From positions 1,798,001-1,862,000 of the forward strand of contig NZ_CP042345.1 of NCBI RefSeq assembly GCF_007954425.1: a DNA stretch of 64,000 bases, read 5' to 3'. Numbering within the stretch: the stretch's first letter is position 1; each line of letters opens with the position of its first letter. Below are positions 45,950 to 60,924 of the stretch, in pieces. The notes below the pieces were generated by a model. The model was not told the origin of the DNA and did not search any database. It worked only from the letters and a program-made list of their open reading frames with translations. Made by a program: the position numbers and the translations under genes. The DNA comes from Novosphingobium ginsenosidimutans. GTDB taxonomy: Bacteria > Pseudomonadota > Alphaproteobacteria > Sphingomonadales > Sphingomonadaceae.

Positions 45950-46428
45950 CCGAATGGCGCGTTAAGCCGGACGACTTCCCAGTTCAGCGCACCGGCAATG
46001 GTAACCCAGACCAGATAGGGGAGCAGCAAAGCCGCCGAGAGCTTTGACAGACGGCCGCAATAGACAATCAGCGCCAGGATCGAGAGCCACAGCAGCAAGA
46101 GCTCGTAAAACGCCCAGTCGGGCCGCTGCAGGTGGAAGAAGATCAGGCTCCAGGTGATGTTGAGAAACCCGTTGAGCGAAAACAGCCCGATCACGGTATC
46201 GGCATCGCGGGCCTTGGGCGCGGCGGACCAGGCGGTTACGCCGGAAACCGCAGCCAGCATGAAGATCAGCGTCCAGGCAATCGGGAAGACCGGGCGGGGC
46301 GGAGTCCAGTCTGGCTTGGCCAGGCTTTCGTACCATGGTCCCAGATCCGTGATCGTTCCCCCGATAGCGGCCACGCCCAGCGCTGCCAGCAGCGCCACGG
46401 CGATCGGCATAATCCAGCTTGTCTTCAT
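45946..46428 (-). CDS. tspO: TspO/MBR family tryptophan-rich sensory protein
   Basis: 160-residue five-helix membrane protein of the TspO/peripheral benzodiazepine receptor family, which binds porphyrins and in Rhodobacter sphaeroides down-regulates photosynthesis genes in air. Signature features are 'WYESLAKPDWTPPRPVFPIAWTL' split over the first loop, 'FLNITWSLIFFHLQRPDWAFYE' and 'LPYLVWVTIAGALNW'. The ATG at 46428 overlaps the bchP stop by four bases; the longer open frame lies within bchP. A link to porphyrin efflux or sensing fits the setting. Confidence 0.92.
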   Translation of the reverse strand: MKTSWIMPIAVALLAALGVAAIGGTITDLGPWYESLAKPDWTPPRPVFPIAWTLIFMLAAVSGVTAWSAAPKARDADTVIGLFSLNGFLNITWSLIFFHLQRPDWAFYELLLLWLSILALIVYCGRLSKLSAALLLPYLVWVTIAGALNWEVVRLNAPFG

Positions 46429-47621
46429 TGCATCAACGGCCTCAACCCCAGCAGATGGGCGGTATCCTTCAGGAAAATCCGCAAGTGCGCTAGCGGTTTT
46501 GCACGGACCAGGCGCTTGTTCATATAGGCTTGCCAGGTCAACTGCTGGACATCGCGGTCGGCGCACATTTCGACAAAGCGTTCGCGGCGTTTGTCGCTTG
46601 AGTACCAGAAGTACTGCATCATCCCCAGGATCCAGAACACCCGGCGGTGCTGACGCATGAACTCCTTGCGGGCCATCCGCAGCACGGCCGGCTTTTCGCT
46701 TACCAGAAATGCACCGGCGGTCTGCGCGGCGATCCGGCCGCAGGTCATGGCGTAATAGATCCCTTCGCCCGAGGCCGGGGCAACCACCCCGGCGGCATCG
46801 CCCGCCACCAGTACATCGCGCCCGTTATCCCAGCGCTTCAGCGGCTTGAGCGGGATCGGTGCGCCTTCGCGGCGGATCGTCTGGCACCCGGCCAGGTCCA
46901 GATCGCCGCGCATGTGCTGCACCGCACCGCGCAGCGAGAAGCCCTTGTTGGCGCTGCCCACACCGATGCTGGCCGTATCGCCATGCGGGAACACCCAGGC
47001 ATAGAAATCAGGCGAAAGCTTGCCCTGGTAGAAAACATCGCAGCGATCGCCATCAAACCCCTTGGCCGTCGCCAGCGGTGCGCGGATCACTTCGTGATAG
47101 GCAAAGACGCAGGGGTTGCGCCCGGCGCCGGGGATCTCCTGCCGCGCCACAGCCGAGCGCGCGCCATCGGCCCCGATTACCAGCCGCGCGCGGACCCGCT
47201 GCAATTCCCCGCCGCGTTCGTCGCGGTAGGCCACAAGCGGGCCAGTGCGATCATCGCGTTCGATCGCCTCAAAGGTGCCCTTGCGCCGTTCGGCGCCGGC
47301 GCTGGCAGCGCGTTCGCGCAGCCATTCGTCAAAGACATCGCGGTCGACCATGCCAACATAGCCGGTTTCACCCACTGGCATGTCGACCATCCGGCCTGAC
47401 GGCGCGATCATCCGCGCGGCCCGGGCGCGGGCGACCAGCAAGCCTTGCGGGATCGCGAAATCCTCCATCAGGCGCGGCGGAACCGCGCCGCCGCAGGGCT
47501 TGATCCGCCCCGCCCGGTCCAGCAGCAGCACCTTGTAGCCGGCCTCGGCCAGATCGCAGGCGGCCGTTGCCCCAGAGGGCCCACCGCCGATCACGACCAC
47601 ATCGTAAAGTGCTTCGCTCAT
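46425..47621 (-). CDS. bchP: Geranylgeranyl diphosphate/bacteriochlorophyll reductase BchP
   Basis: 398-residue flavoprotein reducing the geranylgeranyl tail of bacteriochlorophyll to phytyl. FAD-binding motif 'YDVVVIGGGPSGATAACDLA' at the N-terminus, then 'LVIGADGARSAVARQ' and 'VLVAGDAAGVVAPASGEGIYYAM'. The start overlaps the stop of the PucC-like gene by four bases and the stop overlaps tspO. Confidence 0.95.
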   Translation of the reverse strand: MSEALYDVVVIGGGPSGATAACDLAEAGYKVLLLDRAGRIKPCGGAVPPRLMEDFAIPQGLLVARARAARMIAPSGRMVDMPVGETGYVGMVDRDVFDEWLRERAASAGAERRKGTFEAIERDDRTGPLVAYRDERGGELQRVRARLVIGADGARSAVARQEIPGAGRNPCVFAYHEVIRAPLATAKGFDGDRCDVFYQGKLSPDFYAWVFPHGDTASIGVGSANKGFSLRGAVQHMRGDLDLAGCQTIRREGAPIPLKPLKRWDNGRDVLVAGDAAGVVAPASGEGIYYAMTCGRIAAQTAGAFLVSEKPAVLRMARKEFMRQHRRVFWILGMMQYFWYSSDKRRERFVEMCADRDVQQLTWQAYMNKRLVRAKPLAHLRIFLKDTAHLLGLRPLMQ

Positions 47622-48943
47622 GATCCCATTGCCTCCACTCGCGCCGCCGGTTCGGGCCGCGAAACTTTGAATGCCAGCCAGGCCGCCGCCACAAACAGGC
47701 CGCCCTCGATCGAGAAGATCAGCTGGAATGCTGCCGCATCATGGCCCAGTCCGCGCCGCGCGAAATCGACGCCGAGCGCTCCAACCAAACCACCCATGCC
47801 AAATGCGATCGCCTGGGCGGCGCCCCACACGCCCATCCGGACACCCTCTCGGGTCCGTTCGCCCGCTCCCGCCAGGCCCATCATTGCCCCGATTGCGGCG
47901 ACGGCAAATACGCCGTTGAAGAATCCGAGCGCGAAGACGTTGGGAACCAGCGGCCAACCGGGGCCAGATGCCGCGCCGATCGCCAGGGCAGCCAGCGCCA
48001 GTGCCGATCCCAGGCAGCCAAGCGTGATCCAGCTGCGCAGCTCTCCCGGCAAGCGGCTGCGAAAGGCACTGCCGCCAATCCCCGCCACGATCATGCCAGT
48101 CAGCACGCCGCCATGCTGCATGCCGGACAGCTGGGTCGACTGACCCGGAGACATCGCGAAAACCAACCCGGCGAACGGCTCGAGGATCAGGTCCTGCATC
48201 GAATAGGCCAGCATCGACACGAAGATGAACAGTGTGAAGTGGCGGGCTGCCGGTTCATTGCCGATCTCGTCCAGCGCTTCGCGCATGGTCGGGGCATCGT
48301 CAGTCTCGGCGGCATTCAACTGGTTGCGCTCGGCCGGCTCAAGCCGGAACAGGGCCAAGGCCGTTACGACCAGGGCAGAAAGAATGACGCCACTGGCAAC
48401 CAGCGCGAGGCGTTGCGGCGAGAACGGATCAAGCAAGGCACCGGCACTGGCGGCGGCGACGATAATCCCGGCCACCATCATGATCCAGGTCGTTGCAGCT
48501 GCTGCTGCCCGTCTCGCCGGGGCTACCCCCGAGGCCAGCAGCGCCAGCTGCGAAGTGCCGGCTGCGCCGACCCCCGCGCCGATCATGGTAAAGCCAAGGA
48601 AGGCGATTGCCAGGGCAACCGGGCGGTGGCCGGGGACAAGGAATACGGCGTTGACGGCGATCAGCGTGCCAAGGCCGAGCAGGGACATCCCGAGCATGAT
48701 CCAGGCGCTTCGCTGCCCACCGCGGTCCGATCCCAAACCCCAAAGCGGGCGCGAAAGCTGGACGACATAGTGCCAGGCGACCAGGCCCGCAGGGATCGCC
48801 GCAGCCAGGCCATATTCGACCACCATGATTCGGTTGAGCATGGACGTGGCAATCATCACGATCGCGCCGATTGAGGCCTGAACCAGCCCGAGCCGCAGAA
48901 TCTGCAGCCAGCCGAATCCCTCATGCTGCTTGCCGGCGGTCAT
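47618..48943 (-). CDS. PucC/Bch2-family major facilitator in the bchG-bchP operon
   Basis: 441-residue twelve-helix membrane protein of the PucC/LhaA/Bch2 family, MFS relatives implicated in antenna assembly or pigment delivery. 'LVQASIGAIVMIATSMLNRIM' is the family N-terminal signature, also seen in lhaA of this window, and 'MQDLILEPFAGLVFAMSPGQ' is a second. Position between bchG and bchP matches the gene usually called bch2 or pucC-like. The start at 48943 shares one base with the bchG stop. Alternative name pucC. Confidence 0.88.
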   Translation of the reverse strand: MTAGKQHEGFGWLQILRLGLVQASIGAIVMIATSMLNRIMVVEYGLAAAIPAGLVAWHYVVQLSRPLWGLGSDRGGQRSAWIMLGMSLLGLGTLIAVNAVFLVPGHRPVALAIAFLGFTMIGAGVGAAGTSQLALLASGVAPARRAAAAATTWIMMVAGIIVAAASAGALLDPFSPQRLALVASGVILSALVVTALALFRLEPAERNQLNAAETDDAPTMREALDEIGNEPAARHFTLFIFVSMLAYSMQDLILEPFAGLVFAMSPGQSTQLSGMQHGGVLTGMIVAGIGGSAFRSRLPGELRSWITLGCLGSALALAALAIGAASGPGWPLVPNVFALGFFNGVFAVAAIGAMMGLAGAGERTREGVRMGVWGAAQAIAFGMGGLVGALGVDFARRGLGHDAAAFQLIFSIEGGLFVAAAWLAFKVSRPEPAARVEAMGS

Positions 48944-49845
48944 CAGAGGTATCCTCCCAGGCCCAGCGCCGCAGCCAACATGCCAAGGACATAAAGCGTC
49001 ACCCCGCGCGCTGCATACCAAGGGGCGAGCCTTGCCGGGTTGCGGATGAGCCGCGGCATCAGCGCAATCTGGGCCAGCAGCAGCAGCGCAACCAGCCCGG
49101 CCGCGATGATAAGTCCCCACCGCATCAGCAAGGCGACCACGGCCGCCTGGCACAGCGCCATGACCAGACAGGCCAGGCGCGCCGCCGGACCCACACCCAG
49201 GATTACCGGTAGCGAGCGGACGCCGGTGGCCGTGTCGCCCACCACGGCCTTGAAATCGTTCAGGGTCATGATCCCGTGCGCGCCGATGCTGTATAACAGC
49301 AGCACGATCAGAATTTCCGGGCGCGGCAGGTTTCCGGCCATCACACTGGCGCCGGTGAACCAGGTTAGCCCCTCATAGCTGAGCGCGACAGTTGCCGGTC
49401 CAATCCAGCCGCTGGTCTTGAGGCGAAGGGGCGGGGCGCTATAGGCCCATGCACAGGCCAGGCCCAGCAGGGTCGCGGCAAAGACCCAGGGCCCGACCAG
49501 CCAGGCCACCAGGGCCGAAAGCAGGGTGCCCAGCACCGCGATTCGCCAGCCCCAGTTGCCCGCGATCCGGCCCGACGGAATCGGCCGTTCGGGCTGGTTG
49601 ATGGCATCGACGTGCCGATCGTACCAATCGTTGACCGCTTGACTGGTGCCGCAGACCAGCGGACCGGTCAGCAGTATGCCCGCGAACAGGAATAGCCAGC
49701 GTCCATCCAGCCCGACGCCTGATGAAACGACGCCGCACATGAAGGCCCACATCGGTGGAAACCACGTGATCGGCTTGAGCAGTTCAAGCACGTCGCGCGG
49801 GGCGGGGCGCTTCGCATAGGCGATTGATGAACCCACACTTCCCAT
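48943..49845 (-). CDS. bchG: Bacteriochlorophyll synthase (geranylgeranyl transferase) BchG
   Basis: 300-residue UbiA-type prenyltransferase attaching geranylgeranyl or phytyl to bacteriochlorophyllide a. 'LKPITWFPPMWAFMCGVVSSG' starts the first helix, and the first Asp-rich motif is 'QAVNDWYDRHVDAINQPERP' (NDxxDxxxD), followed by 'GIMTLNDFKAVVGD' as the second. About nine helices. First gene of its operon, with PpsR-like DNA upstream. Confidence 0.95.
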   Translation of the reverse strand: MGSVGSSIAYAKRPAPRDVLELLKPITWFPPMWAFMCGVVSSGVGLDGRWLFLFAGILLTGPLVCGTSQAVNDWYDRHVDAINQPERPIPSGRIAGNWGWRIAVLGTLLSALVAWLVGPWVFAATLLGLACAWAYSAPPLRLKTSGWIGPATVALSYEGLTWFTGASVMAGNLPRPEILIVLLLYSIGAHGIMTLNDFKAVVGDTATGVRSLPVILGVGPAARLACLVMALCQAAVVALLMRWGLIIAAGLVALLLLAQIALMPRLIRNPARLAPWYAARGVTLYVLGMLAAALGLGGYL

Positions 49846-49848
49846 AGA

Positions 49849-49865
49849 GTCAGGCTATGCCTGAC
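49849..49865. other. Palindrome 4 bases upstream of bchG
   Basis: GTCAGGC-TAT-GCCTGAC, perfect 7-bp arms. It resembles PpsR half-sites (TGTCA on the minus strand) but the spacing to the second half is off by one, so it is not a standard box. It may be an operator or leader hairpin. Confidence 0.45.
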
Positions 49866-49874
49866 ACCAGGGTG

Positions 49875-49892
49875 CGTCAAATTATTTTGACA
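49875..49892. promoter_or_regulatory. PpsR-like box upstream of bchG
   Basis: CGTCAAATTATTTTGACA: the TGT-N12-ACA pattern with one mismatch (CGT) and strongly palindromic (GTCAAA/TTTGAC). It lies 30 bases before the bchG start, directly after the ppsR stop, which would let PpsR control bchG separately from its own gene. Confidence 0.6.
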
Positions 49893-49893
49893 C

Positions 49894-51315
49894 TCAATCC
49901 GGCTCACCCTGCAGATTGCCCAGGCTATAGCGGTGCAGCTTTGAATAGAGGCTTTGCCGGCTCAGCCCGAGAATTTCTGCGGCCGAGGCGCGATTGTCAG
50001 AGGTGTAGGTTAGCGCCGCCTCGATGCACAGCCGTTCGATCAGGTCGGTACTTTCGCGGACAATGTCCTTGAGCGACATGCGGCCGACCAGTTCGGTAAG
50101 CTGTTCAACCGAGCGCGGGCGGTCCTGCAGCACGGGCTGGATATCGCGGAGCCGGCGCCCGATCGGGCGAATCACATAGCCGGTGTGGGCATTGGGGCCG
50201 GTCGTGCGTACGGCGGAAAGTTCCACGGGTTCCCCGGCGAACAGCTCGCTGGCGCCAATGACGGTCGAGACATTGCGCGCCGAGCCGTGCTTGGCAAGTT
50301 GGCCATCGACCAGATCGAGATCGATCCCCGGCCGGCCGACATAATCATCAAGCAGCCGGCCCGTCACCTGCTGGACACTGGCCGCTCCGACCAGTTCTAC
50401 GAAGGCGATATTGGCCGCCACGATCGCGCGAGAATCGTCCACCAGGACGAAAGCGTCCGGCATGGTTTCGATCACATCAAGCGCGACGCTGGTACCGGTG
50501 GCTGCGCGGGCACCGGCGGTGCCAAAATGCAGCATCAGGAACTGTTCGCCTTGTTCGCGGAATCCCACGGCTTCAAGCGAAACCGACTCGCCGCCATCGC
50601 GCAGCCGCGCCGTGAAGGGTGCAGTGCCACCTGATGTCAGCGCCGAACCGAAATAGGTGATCAGCGCCTCGCGCGATCCGCGGTCGAACTGCGCGATGAG
50701 CTTCGCATTCTCAAGGGTGCCCGGTTGCGCGCCGAGCAGCTGATAGGCGGCCGGATTTGCTTCGCGAATGCGGAAGCCATCGGTCGCCGCGACAATGATC
50801 GCTTCGGACGAGAGATCGAAGAGCATCCGGTAACGCGCTTCAAGCCGGCGCATCCGCGTGTAATCGCGTTCAAGCGATTGCTGGGCCTGGAGCAGACGCT
50901 GCTGCACCGCCGCAGTTTCGCGAAGATCGCGTCCGAATGCGATGTGTCGTCCATCCGTGCCAGTGGGCACGATCACGTACTTTACGGGCGTGTCGCCCTC
51001 TTCGCCGATATGGTTGACTTGCCGCCAGTGCTGGGTCTGGTGCTTGCGCGCACCGGCCAGCATTTCCATCACTTTGGGCCGGCTTTCCGCGGTGACGGTG
51101 TCAACCCAGGTCTGGCCGATCCATCCGGCATAGCCCGGAAATTCATCCGGATTGGCCGAGGCATCAAGGATTTTGCCGGTATCGTCGAGTATCAGAATGA
51201 TGTCGCCCGCAACCATTGCCATGCGGATTGCGGCTTCGAGATCCAGCGATTCAAGCACATCGACGGAATCGACAAATGGCGCCTTGCCCTCGATACTGTG
51301 CTTGCGAGTGAGCAA
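49894..51315 (-). CDS. ppsR: Transcriptional repressor PpsR/CrtJ
   Basis: 473-residue repressor of photosynthesis genes under oxygen or high light. An N-terminal region with a PAS-like fold (about 25-130), a Gln-rich linker (about 137-155), two further PAS domains (about 160-265 and 278-390), and a C-terminal Fis-type helix-turn-helix 'NRASAAEILGLSRQSLYSKL' (441-460) that reads TGT-N12-ACA. The only cysteine is Cys430 in 'IERLCIEAAL'; the inner cysteine of Rhodobacter PpsR is missing. Start is a TTG at 51315, supported by GGAGGA just upstream and by extension of homology before the first internal Met at 32. It lies 15 bases behind ppaA. Confidence 0.93.
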   Translation of the reverse strand: MLTRKHSIEGKAPFVDSVDVLESLDLEAAIRMAMVAGDIILILDDTGKILDASANPDEFPGYAGWIGQTWVDTVTAESRPKVMEMLAGARKHQTQHWRQVNHIGEEGDTPVKYVIVPTGTDGRHIAFGRDLRETAAVQQRLLQAQQSLERDYTRMRRLEARYRMLFDLSSEAIIVAATDGFRIREANPAAYQLLGAQPGTLENAKLIAQFDRGSREALITYFGSALTSGGTAPFTARLRDGGESVSLEAVGFREQGEQFLMLHFGTAGARAATGTSVALDVIETMPDAFVLVDDSRAIVAANIAFVELVGAASVQQVTGRLLDDYVGRPGIDLDLVDGQLAKHGSARNVSTVIGASELFAGEPVELSAVRTTGPNAHTGYVIRPIGRRLRDIQPVLQDRPRSVEQLTELVGRMSLKDIVRESTDLIERLCIEAALTYTSDNRASAAEILGLSRQSLYSKLHRYSLGNLQGEPD

Positions 51316-51330
51316 CAGCTCCTCCGGCGG

Positions 51331-52212
51331 TCAGTTTTGGCAGAGGGCAGAACGGGTTTCGGCTACCAGTTGTTCCGCCAGAACCACGGCAGAGACCGCA
51401 TCGCTTGCCGTACCGTCTGCCCCTGCTGCAACATGCAGGGTTGGATCGATATTAATCGCCCGGCCCCCTATCAAAACCCGGATTTCGGGATTGCGGGAAA
51501 CCGAACGGATTGCTGAAATAAGCTCAGCGAGGTCGCCGCTAGGACAATCATTGGTCACCGTCAATCCTAGGAGATCGAACCCGCGTCGGGCGAGGATTTC
51601 AAGGAGCTTTGGCCGCTTCGGTTCAAATACAACTTCGCTCTCCCAGCCGGCCCTGGTGAACACCTCGTCGATCATCAAGGCGCCGAAGCTGTGCTGGTCA
51701 CCGGGCACGGGAGCAAACAGCGCCGTTCGCGGTGCGGTAACCGCGTGCAGGATCACCGGTGATCGCATCGCGATGATCCGCATCACTTCCTGCAGGCGCC
51801 AAAGACCCATCGTGACATCGACGAAGTCACATTCGTCCGCTTCCCACAATTCGCCCAACTTGCGGGCTGAAGGGGCCAGCAGTTCGACATAGATCTGTTC
51901 CACCGCGACGCCGCGCGAAAGGAACTGTTCGATCGCGTCGAGCAGTTCGCTGGCCTCAAGGTGCAATGGCTGGGCTGCGAACCGCGCGATCTCTTCTGCG
52001 CTAAGGGTTGAAACGGGTTCGGTCATCCGACTCGGCCGGCGCAGCTGATCCCATCGGTCATTGCGATGGGCCATCAACAGTCGTGGAATAATGTCACCCT
52101 CAACCATCCGCGACAGGTTCGGCAAACTGGATGCGTGTATTGCACCCGGCCGACTCGACCGAGGCCCGGAGGCCTGGGCTGCGGTTCGTTCACTGCCAGT
52201 TCCCTTAGCCAT
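51331..52212 (-). CDS. ppaA: B12-binding antirepressor PpaA/AerR
   Basis: 293-residue regulator of the PpaA/AerR family, cobalamin-binding partners of PpsR that tune photosynthesis gene expression to light. A helical cap with 'YVELLAPSARKLGELWEADE' (about 108-127) precedes the B12-binding domain, where 'VPGDQHSFGALMIDEVF' contains the DxHxxG motif with His174 as cobalt ligand. The final 'VLIGGRAINIDPTLHVAAGADG' is the nucleotide-tail site. Upstream of ppsR in the same operon. The first 40 residues are poorly conserved, so an internal start is possible. Confidence 0.9.
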   Translation of the reverse strand: MAKGTGSERTAAQASGPRSSRPGAIHASSLPNLSRMVEGDIIPRLLMAHRNDRWDQLRRPSRMTEPVSTLSAEEIARFAAQPLHLEASELLDAIEQFLSRGVAVEQIYVELLAPSARKLGELWEADECDFVDVTMGLWRLQEVMRIIAMRSPVILHAVTAPRTALFAPVPGDQHSFGALMIDEVFTRAGWESEVVFEPKRPKLLEILARRGFDLLGLTVTNDCPSGDLAELISAIRSVSRNPEIRVLIGGRAINIDPTLHVAAGADGTASDAVSAVVLAEQLVAETRSALCQN

Positions 52213-52279
52213 CGGCCTCTCCCCGGCGTGGCATCGGCGCGTATCGCGTCAATCCGAAGTGACTCCGTATCGAGTCGAG

Positions 52280-52291
52280 GTGTCCGGACAC
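52280..52291. other. Perfect 12-bp palindrome in the ppaA-bchF gap
   Basis: GTGTCCGGACAC, containing TGT and ACA half-sites only four bases apart. It lies 68 bases before the ppaA start on its side. Possible operator; not a canonical PpsR box. Confidence 0.4.
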
Positions 52292-52350
52292 TATGCAGGC
52301 TAGGCCGATCACGCCGGTTCTGCAAATCAAGAATTGTCCAATTTATTTGT

Positions 52351-52368
52351 CGTCAAGATTGATTGACA
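52351..52368. promoter_or_regulatory. PpsR-like box upstream of bchF
   Basis: CGTCAAGATTGATTGACA: TGT-N12-ACA with one mismatch (CGT), the same deviation as before bchG. Its right half contains TTGACA (52363-52368), a perfect -35 for bchF, about 57 bases from the start codon. Confidence 0.6.
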
Positions 52369-52424
52369 CTTTGCCGAAGGCGGGCGTAGTCTCTGCATTG
52401 GAATTTGGAGTCTGAAGACTGGCA

Positions 52425-54232
<1,808 letters not shown>

Positions 54233-54236
54233 GGCG

Positions 54237-55761
54237 ATGCAGCTTTCCGTCTGGACATATGAAGGCCCGCCCCACGTTGGCGCGATGCGCGTGGCGACCG
54301 CGATGGAGGGAATGCACTATGTCCTCCATGCGCCGCAGGGCGATACCTATGCCGATCTGCTGTTCACGATGATCGAGCGGCGCGGCAAGCGCCCGCCGGT
54401 CACCTATACCACCTTCCAGGCGCGCGATCTGGGCAAGGATACGGCGCAGCTGTTTCAGGATGCCGCGCGCGACGCGCTTGACCGGTTCAAGCCGCAGGCG
54501 CTGATGGTGGGCGCATCGTGCACCGCCGAACTGATCCAGGATGACCCCGCTGGTCTGGCCGAGGCGATGCAGCTTGATTGCCCGGTCATCCCGCTGGAGC
54601 TGCCAAGCTATCAGCGCAAGGAAAACTGGGGCGCGGCGGAAAGCTTCTATCAGGTGGTGCGCCATCTGGCCGACCAGACCGTGCGCCCGCGCGGCGGGCC
54701 GGTGGCGCTGGTCAACATTCTGGGGCCTGCCGCGCTTGGATTCCGTCACCGCGACGATGTGATCGAAGTGCGCAAGATTCTCGACGCCCTGGGCATCGAG
54801 GTGAACATGGTGGCACCGCTGGGCGCCTCACCCAATGATATTCGACGGATTGGCGCGGCGGATTTCAACATCGTGCTTTATCCCGAGATCGGCGAGGAAG
54901 CCGCCCGCTGGCTGGAAAAGACGTTTTCCCAGCCGGCGATCCGCAACGTGCCGATCGGGGTAGGGGCAACGCGGGAATTCATTCGTGCCGTGGCCGCGCT
55001 GGCTGGGGCCGATCCGGCTGCCGCGCTGGATGATGACGGATCGCGGATGCCGTGGTGGAGCCGCTCGGTCGACTCAACCTACCTCACCGGCAAGCGCGTC
55101 TTCATCTTTGGCGATGCCACCCATGCCGTTGCCGCGGCCCGGATCGCACACGAAGAGCTCGGCTTCGCAGTCTGCGGCCTGGGCTGTTACAACCGCGAAT
55201 TCGCGCGGGACGTGCGGGATGCGGCCAAGCGCTATGGCATCGAACCGCTGATTACCGACGATCACCTTGAAGTCGAGGAGGCCATTGCCGCCGCCTCGCC
55301 GGAACTGGTGCTCGGGACGCAAATGGAACGGCATATTGCCAAGCGGCTGGGCCTGCCCTGCGCGGTCATTTCCGCGCCGGTGCATGTCCAGGATTTCCCC
55401 GCGCGCCATTCGCCGCAGATGGGGTTCGAAGGGGCCAATGTCATCTTCGACAGCTGGGTTCATCCGCTGGTGATGGGGCTGGAGGAGCACCTGCTCACCA
55501 TGTTCCGCGATGATTTCGAGTTCTCCGACGGGGCTGGGGCATCGCATCTGCATGGTCACGGTGCGCAGGTCGCCGTGCCTCTCGCCGAGCCAGCCAACGA
55601 CGCCGAGCTCGCCGCGCTCTGGACTGCCGAGGCGGAACGCGAGCTCAAGAAGATTCCATTTTTCGTGCGCGGCAAGGCACGCCGCAACACCGAAGCCTTT
55701 GCCGCCGAACAGGGGCGCGGCGCGATCGATCTGGCAACCCTCTACGACGCGAAGGCGCACT

Positions 55762-55772
<11 letters not shown>
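54237..55772 (+). CDS. bchB: Light-independent protochlorophyllide reductase subunit B
   Basis: 511-residue partner of BchN. It begins '[20 protein letters not shown]'; '[20 protein letters not shown]' includes the cluster Cys and the catalytic-type Asp region, and '[20 protein letters not shown]' follows. The C-terminal 50 residues (ending '[14 protein letters not shown]') form the small helical tail domain of BchB. The last 11 bases overlap bchH in another frame. Confidence 0.96.
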
Positions 55773-60207
<4,435 letters not shown>

Positions 60208-60208
<1 letters not shown>

Positions 60209-60924
60209 TGGCGACACGTGCACCCTCCGATGGCCTGATCCACGGCTATGACGCCCAGCGCGAAAAGCTGGCCGCCTATTTCGATGGCACCGCCCGCAAG
60301 GCCTGGATTGATCTGACTTCCGACGCGAAGGTCAGCGGGATCCGCGCCACGGTGCGGGCTGGACGCGAGCGGATGCGCAGCATGCTGGTCGATTGGCTGC
60401 CGCATGACCTGCGCCGCACCTGCGTGCTTGATGCGGGCTGCGGCACCGGCGCGCTCAGCATCGATACGGCCCGCCGCGGCGCTCAGGTCACGGCTGTCGA
60501 TATAGCCGCCGGGCTGGTCGAGATCGCCCGCGAACGGGCGCCGTCGTTCCTGGGCCATGGCCGGATCGACTGGCATGTCGGTGATATGCTCGACCCGGCG
60601 CTGGGCGAATTCGACCACGTCGTGGCGATGGATTCGCTGATCCACTACCAGCCGGCCGATATCGTCGCGACGCTGGCAACGCTGGGCGAGCGCTGCGCGA
60701 AGTCGATGGTTTTCACCTTCGCGCCGCACACGCCGCTGCTGGGCGCGATGCACACCGCCGGCAAGCTGTTCCCGCGCGGCAACCGTTCGCCCGCAATCGT
60801 GCCGGTCAACGCTGACCGGCTGCGCGAGGAGCTGGGCCACCTGCGCGGTTGGCGCGTGACCCGGACCGAGCGTGTCGCTAGCGGTTTCTACACTTCGCAA
60901 GCGATGGAACTGGTGCGCTGCTGA
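60208..60924 (+). CDS. bchM: Magnesium protoporphyrin IX O-methyltransferase BchM
   Basis: 238-residue SAM-dependent methyltransferase acting right after magnesium insertion. SAM motif 'VLDAGCGTGALSIDTARRG' (about 73-91), 'VTAVDIAAGLVEIARERAP', and 'DHVVAMDSLIHYQPADIV' as post-motif. The N-terminal helix 'RKAWIDLTSDAKVSGIRATV' is typical. One-base overlaps (TAATG and TGATG) join it to bchL and lhaA. Confidence 0.95.

Noticed and set aside
47741..48874. 377-residue plus-strand frame opposite the PucC-like gene
   Set aside because: Shadow of a membrane protein; low-complexity polar composition.
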